DNA of 64,000 nucleotides, taken from NCBI RefSeq assembly GCF_026262505.1, contig NC_067206.1, positions 36,533,896 through 36,597,895 of the forward strand. Direction: 5' to 3'. The position numbers and the translations under genes were made by a program. Source of the DNA: Trichomonas vaginalis G3 (taxonomy: Eukaryota > Parabasalia > Trichomonadida > Trichomonadidae). How positions within the stretch are numbered: position 1 is the stretch's first letter; every line of letters starts with the position of its first letter. The notes beneath the pieces were generated by a model. It saw only the letters and a program-made list of their open reading frames with translations, was not told where the DNA came from and searched no databases. This document shows positions 60,068-64,000 of this stretch, piece after piece.

Positions 60068-60298
60068 TCATGCAATGTTTAACACATCGAAAGGCATGTC
60101 CATAAGACGTTCTTCTTCTAACCTCTCTAGTCTGTTTGGATAATTTGCACGTGCTGTTTCCAAATCCATTTCGTAGCGAAGACCAGACAATTTGTCATAG
60201 ACTTTTATGGGTCTTCCCTTCCTATATTTAAAATTCTTCGAAACTCTCCAACCATATCTTTGCAACTCTGCTTTTATTCTAGCAGATTTTCTATCCAT
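60068..60298 (-). CDS. Small basic protein of unknown function, 76 aa
   Basis: Opens MDRKSARIKAELQRYGWRVS; the first half is strongly basic (KNFKYRKGRPIKVYDK), the second acidic-helical (ANYPNRLERLEEERLM). It could be a DNA-condensing core protein, but this is a guess from charge only. Intact, and in line with the other minus-strand genes. Confidence 0.5.
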   Translation of the reverse strand: MDRKSARIKAELQRYGWRVSKNFKYRKGRPIKVYDKLSGLRYEMDLETARANYPNRLERLEEERLMDMPFDVLNIA

Positions 60299-60343
60299 TC
60301 TATATGGGGCATTTTTATAAAAAGAAAAAAAATATTTTTTTCT

Positions 60344-60930
60344 TTACTTAACATAACCGCCTGCTGCCATAAGTCTTTGACGCCAACCCATACCAGCTAA
60401 TGAAGGTTGACTTGGTTTAGTTTCCAAACTAAACTTTGGTTTTGGTTTATCTTCAGTTTTTGGTTTTTCTTCTTCTATCGGTTTTTCGTCACTTTTCGGT
60501 TTCTCTGACTTTACTTTCACTTGCAGGAACAGTTGTGTCGTCAACATCTTCATAAATATCATATGCCATTTGTTTTTGTTTTCCTTTCAACTTTTTGTGT
60601 TTGTTGTAAAGTTTAGAATATTTCGACTCTAAGTCAATGAGATGTTCTATAATGAACTGTTGGTCAGTGAAGTAAACTTTTCCATCTGTTGTCTCGAAAG
60701 CTCCTTCAGACTTCAATATTTTATTTGTGAGAGTCTGTTTCTTTTTTGAGATACTAGCCGTTCCATTTTTATGAAAAGTGACTTTGTAGTTAGGGTTTGT
60801 ATTTCCAGACCTGGCACTTTCTATTATTGAATTTTTCTCTTCATCTGTAAGTTCTTTGACAGGTTTTGACAATGGTTCTGAACTTTTTGTTTGTGGTGTC
60901 AAAATCTACCGTTTCAACTTCTTCGGTCAT
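60344..60930 (-). pseudogene. Decayed Lys/Glu/Pro-rich gene
   Basis: An ATG at 60,930 gives MTEEVETVDF, with a frame change near 60,905, then 60,902-60,530 (KPVKELTDEEKNSIIESARS and a coiled-coil-like YSKLYNKHKKLKGKQKQMAY) and a second frame change near 60,520 into a Lys-Pro-Glu repeat (KPKTEDKPKPKFSLE), ending MGWRQRLMAAGGYVK. Two indels. Not recognised; the Gly-containing basic end resembles virion-associated peptides. Confidence 0.45.
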
Positions 60931-60936
60931 TTCATC

Positions 60937-61068
60937 TCAGTAAAAAATTTTAGTTTGGTGTTTGTTTTCAACTGGTTGTTGTTGTTTTTTAAGTCGGTCT
61001 AAAACTTCCTGAGGTATAGGAAGAACTTGACAAACACGTTGTGTAACTGCTGGAAGCCGACAATCCAT
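60937..61068 (-). CDS. Possible 43-aa protein
   Basis: ATG at 61,068 opens MDCRLPAVTQRVCQVLPIPQ and the frame is open to a stop seven bases before the start of the next gene. A second ATG upstream in another frame (near 61,103) suggests the gene was once longer. Not recognised. Confidence 0.3.
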   Translation of the reverse strand: MDCRLPAVTQRVCQVLPIPQEVLDRLKKQQQPVENKHQTKIFY

Positions 61069-61122
61069 CTTGAACTTATTTGTCTCAATGCTGCATTGTT
61101 CATTTCATCTCAATAAAAAACT

Positions 61123-61521
61123 TTACATTCCCCACGTTTGAGGCGGTTGAGGTTGGTTATTGTTTACCCACTGTTGTGCATGGTTATATCTCTGTTAAAG
61201 AATCTTTCCTTGGTCCATATAGTGTCCTGCTTGGTTATAGTAGTCATTTGCTTTGTTATAATAGTTTCCTGCTTGTCTTCCTACATTGTCCATCCATCCT
61301 TGAACTTTTCCTCTTGTTTCAGGATTTGGAAATAAGATTTGTTGCATCTCGTGCTACATCCCAACCTTTCTGTACAGTTTGTATAATAGGTTGTGCTTTC
61401 TCTTAAGTATACCTAATGTACTCAAAATCTTCCTTCCAACTCCAAATACACCTCTGGCTATTGTTCCCACTGCGGGCAAAAATCTGGATGCAACTCCTGC
61501 TAATGCGCCAAATAAACCCAT
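61123..61521 (-). pseudogene. Decayed small hydrophobic/Gly-rich, Asn/Gln-tailed gene
   Basis: The start at 61,521 reads MGLFGALAGVASRFLPAVGT, an amphipathic Gly/Ala-rich beginning like that of minor virion proteins with membrane-active helices; frame changes near 61,400 and 61,340 and a stop near 61,200 follow; the end is Asn/Gln/Tyr-rich. Not assigned to a family. It is divergent from the integrase with 17 bases between starts. Confidence 0.45.
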
Positions 61522-61538
61522 TTCTTATAGGATAAAAA

Positions 61539-62495
61539 ATGACGAATCCAAACAAGGACCCCTATGTTTCTAAAGCGACAAAAAAAGCACTCATGATAAA
61601 AATCTTTAGTTCAACACCAAATGCTTGGTTTATGGATATCTTGGAAAACATTCCGAGAGTTAGAACAGATGGACCACCATACTGGCTAATATTTGTCGGT
61701 CAAAACACAAGATACTGTGAAGCCATACCATTATGGTCCAAAAATATTTTAGATGTGAAAACTGCTTTGACAATATTCGTTGACAAATACCATCCAACAA
61801 AACTGACATCTGACTGTGAAAGTTCTTTCAAATCAGATGATGTAAAAAACTATCTGCGTTCAAAAAATGTAAACCAATATTTCATTGTCGACCAAAACCA
61901 TTCTGCTCTTGGTGTCATTGACGGTTGTATAAAAATGTTAAGAGACTTAAACCAACCACAAGGTGTGTGAAGCAATGAAATGTCATATGACGACAAATAT
62001 AGACACTTCTCCATGGCAAAGATGAGACAAGTTTTAAATATTTACAATAACCGTAAACAAAAAGGTTTGGGAACCACTCCCCGAAGAAATGAAAAACAAC
62101 CCTGACTTAGAGAAAGACTATATATTTAATAATTTAGTCAAAAGAGACAAAACAAGAAAGAATGCCGGGCTTCAAACTTCAGAAAGGTGACAAAGTAAAA
62201 ATAGAAATACCTAAACGCACCCATATGAAAATACTATTGACTATGACAACAATGGGAACCGACAGGTACTCACATTCGTGTTCGTAAAAATAGAAGAAAG
62301 TATACAAGAGAATATTATGAAGTTTTAGGCAAACATGGCAAAATGTACACACTGCAAGCAGAAGATAAAACTACTATTGTCAGACCTCGTTTCAAACTTG
62401 TCAAAGTTCAAGGTGGTATACTTTCAAAGACAGTTCCTAACAAATATAAGACAACTCCTGACGAATATGCTAAAGAAGTTGAAAATGACGACTAA
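61539..62495 (+). pseudogene. DDE-type Maverick integrase of element B, frameshifted after the core
   Basis: The first 143 codons (61,539-61,970) hold the catalytic core: first Asp in FMDILENIPRV, second in LTSDCESSF, and a third acidic residue in SALGVIDGCIKMLRDLN. From the second Asp to this Asp there are 35 residues, so the triad reads D-D-35-D, not D-D-35-E. After 61,970 the C-terminal part (NYN-type helix, then an SH3/chromo-like end to 62,495) is broken by several indels. It is homologous to the integrase at 2736-4319. The stop overlaps the stop of the fibre gene on the other strand. Confidence 0.8.
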
Positions 62496-63641
62496 GCAAT
62501 TCTATACCATGCGTAAACTGTCATGTAAGGTGGCATGTATTCTTTACTTTGTCCCGTTGTTTGCGTATATCCTGAAACGAAATGTGTATGGTTTCCTTCT
62601 CCCTGAGTGTCACTCCAGTAACAATTTATAGCAAACTTAACGTCGTCTTTAACATCATATACTTTACCTTTTGTCATTCCTGACCAATCCCAATATCTAT
62701 GCTTATGCCAACCTGCTTGAGATGTACTTAAATCTATGTAGTGACTGTGTGCAGGTAAATTTTCACCTGAAATCGTTTTACTTCCACCTGTTTCCTTTGA
62801 AGAGTTTGCACAATACAAAAACCTGTCGACTATTTGTTCCCATGCACCAACACCAAGTACTACTTCTGGTCTGGTAGAGTTCATTGAAACATATAATGAG
62901 CCAACCGGGTAAATAAGATTCGGCAAAATTTGTTTAAGCACATTGAGTTCCTGTCTTAGATGCATAATACTATTGTCATTAGATATCAAAGTATCTACAA
63001 GACTTGTTGCCGGTGGTATTGTTGGACCTTTACTTGGCAAGGTTGTGTTTAGTGTAATATCATCTGCTGTAAAAGTTGTAAAACTTGTATGTGTATGAGT
63101 CTTATCTGCTTTCTTCTCTAACTTACTAGCCACATATTCCTTATCCGCTTTCTTTTCAAGGCTAACGTTTAAGTCTGTTATTTCAGATATAGAATGTGTA
63201 TGAGTCTTTTTAGAATATTCGTTTTCAGCTCTTGTCACTTCACTTGACATTTTATTGTCAACATATGTTTTGTCTGCTAGTTCAGGATGAGTATGTTCTT
63301 TTGTTGCATAAGCATTGTTAGCTCTTTCTTCTTCTTTTGCTATTGCATCGTCTACATATTCTTGTCAGCTTTGTTGTCAACATCTGCTTTCAAAAGAAGT
63401 TCATTTATAGGTTTCTCGTTTAAAGTTCCTTTTGTTGGATTTATACAGACAGTATTGTTCTTCTTGTCTTGAAATAGAAACTCATCTGTTAAAGGGTTTA
63501 ATGTCAGTTTTAAGTTTCCTTCTTTCAATGACTCAGATATCTTAGAATAGTTTGAAAAGTTTGTTGTGTTTTATTTAGAGCTTGCACAATGAGTTGTCGG
63601 TTGTGTTGTATTTCTCTCATGGAAGCAATATCTTTCGACAT
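62492..63641 (-). pseudogene. Phage tail-collar/fibre-type gene, frameshifted in its N-terminal part
   Basis: Open part 63,250-62,492 (252 codons): repeats with THTHSISEITDLN and KKADKTHTHTSFTTF, the pattern of phage tail-fibre stalks, then IYPVGSLYVSMNSTRPEVVL with GAWEQIVDRFLY, paired His (PAHSHY, GNHTHF) and the end YMPPYMTVYAWYRIA, the collar/short-tail-fibre fold ending (PF07484- and T4 gp10/gp12-like). A start at 63,641 and coding sequence down to 63,250 need frame changes near 63,570 and 63,365. In phages such trimers bind the host surface; here it could be a virion spike. Such a gene in a protist Maverick points to exchange with phages or giant viruses. Confidence 0.75.
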
Positions 63642-63659
63642 TTTTATTCTAGATAAAAT

Positions 63660-64000
63660 ATGCTTCCAATAGAAAAAGAAAATTCAAGAGTTGCTACAAC
63701 TAAACCATTAGATGAACTTTTTACTAATGTCGGTCAAAAGTTTGAGACAGAGACCGTAAAGCATGAAGGCTATCGTTTTGACTACCCATTAAGATGGCTA
63801 AGAGACCCATCTGTCACAAAAGCTATTGGCTTTCGTAGAATGAAGTTCATTTCAGAAGCCATACATGGTTTCCCATTTACGGTCGGTTTTGAAGTTCGAT
63901 ACTATAACAAAGAAAAACGTATGTATGAGAAATTTGAACAGGGAAAACTTTTACAAGTTAGTTTGCTTGTAAACTTAGAAACAACTCTTCAAGCTTTTCA
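63660..64000 (+). CDS. Unknown element protein, cut by the window edge
   Basis: ATG at 63,660 after an AT leader (TTATTCTAGATAAAAT); open for 113 codons to the window end. It contains YRFDYPLRWLRDPSVTKAIG, shared with the broken gene at 59,051-59,912, so this is probably the better-kept paralogue of the same family. Function unknown. Confidence 0.6.
   Translation, partial: MLPIEKENSRVATTKPLDELFTNVGQKFETETVKHEGYRFDYPLRWLRDPSVTKAIGFRRMKFISEAIHGFPFTVGFEVRYYNKEKRMYEKFEQGKLLQVSLLVNLETTLQAF

Larger units (their letters stand above)
42640..64000. mobile_element. Element B: Maverick/Polinton-type virus-like transposon, left part
   Basis: At least 21 kb with packaging ATPase, SF3 helicase, integrase, candidate capsid genes, KilA-N genes and a phage-type fibre gene. 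The polymerase expected for a Maverick is not in the window and should lie beyond 64,000. The helicase and integrase are homologous to those of element A but clearly diverged, so the two are different families. Most genes have several indels, so the copy is old, while several small genes and the nested cassettes remain intact. The left edge is inferred from base composition, not from a proven terminus. Confidence 0.8.

Overview
The window looks like nuclear DNA of a parabasalid protist, most like a trichomonad (Trichomonas or Tritrichomonas); the species cannot be fixed from sequence alone. The reasons are the very AT-rich spacers, long genes without visible introns, several trichomonad-type proteins (kinase-like domain fused to Sel1 repeats, tandem ankyrin repeats, flagellar proteins) and two Maverick/Polinton-type virus-like elements. 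Everything here is read by eye; no database was searched.

Layout. (1) 1 to about 9,940: the right part of element A, cut by the window edge. It carries an SF3 primase-helicase, small genes, a frameshifted DDE-type integrase, a protein-primed family B DNA polymerase with one in-frame stop, and two upstream genes of unknown function. Five short double-hairpin elements sit in five of its reading frames, always in the same frame. (2) About 10,000 to 42,600: a cellular segment with VPS45, NatB acetyltransferase NAA20, a Sel1-repeat pseudokinase, a small protein with a possible UBA-like end, a 742-aa polytopic membrane protein, a broken ankyrin gene, a 3,024-aa TRRAP/Tra1-like protein, the axonemal AAA protein DRC11, a broken secreted-type protein, an axonemal coiled-coil protein and pyridoxal kinase. 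A 1.13-kb TA-flanked element without a gene lies at 15,581-16,714. (3) About 42,640 to 64,000: the left part of element B, with a large decayed virion-type gene, a decayed candidate major capsid gene, a second SF3 helicase, an FtsK/HerA-type packaging ATPase, KilA-N genes, a phage-tail-collar-type fibre gene and a second integrase. Its polymerase is not in the window. Most of its genes are broken, while the 9-kb cellular TRRAP-like frame is intact, so the breaks are probably real decay and not assembly error.

The most unusual parts are inside the elements. In element B (52,700-59,040) at least 13 copies of a compound palindrome centred on AGATCT sit at gene borders. Two near-identical 312-aa genes of unknown function are each bracketed by inverted copies whose sequence is matched within the pair, so each looks like a roughly 1.1-kb mobile cassette nested in the Maverick; several solo ends, 3'-end relics and a promoter scar suggest repeated gain and loss. 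In element A the in-frame double-hairpin family resembles, by analogy only, the coding-invading palindromic elements of Rickettsia and the double-hairpin elements of fungal mitochondria. Genes in both elements share an AT-rich box just upstream of the start codon, which suggests an element-specific promoter.

Working together: each element encodes its own replication (helicase, polymerase), integration (integrase) and, for B, packaging and capsid/fibre functions, typical of virus-like transposons. The cellular genes do not form an operon; they serve vesicle traffic, N-terminal acetylation, transcription co-activation, the flagellum and vitamin B6 metabolism.
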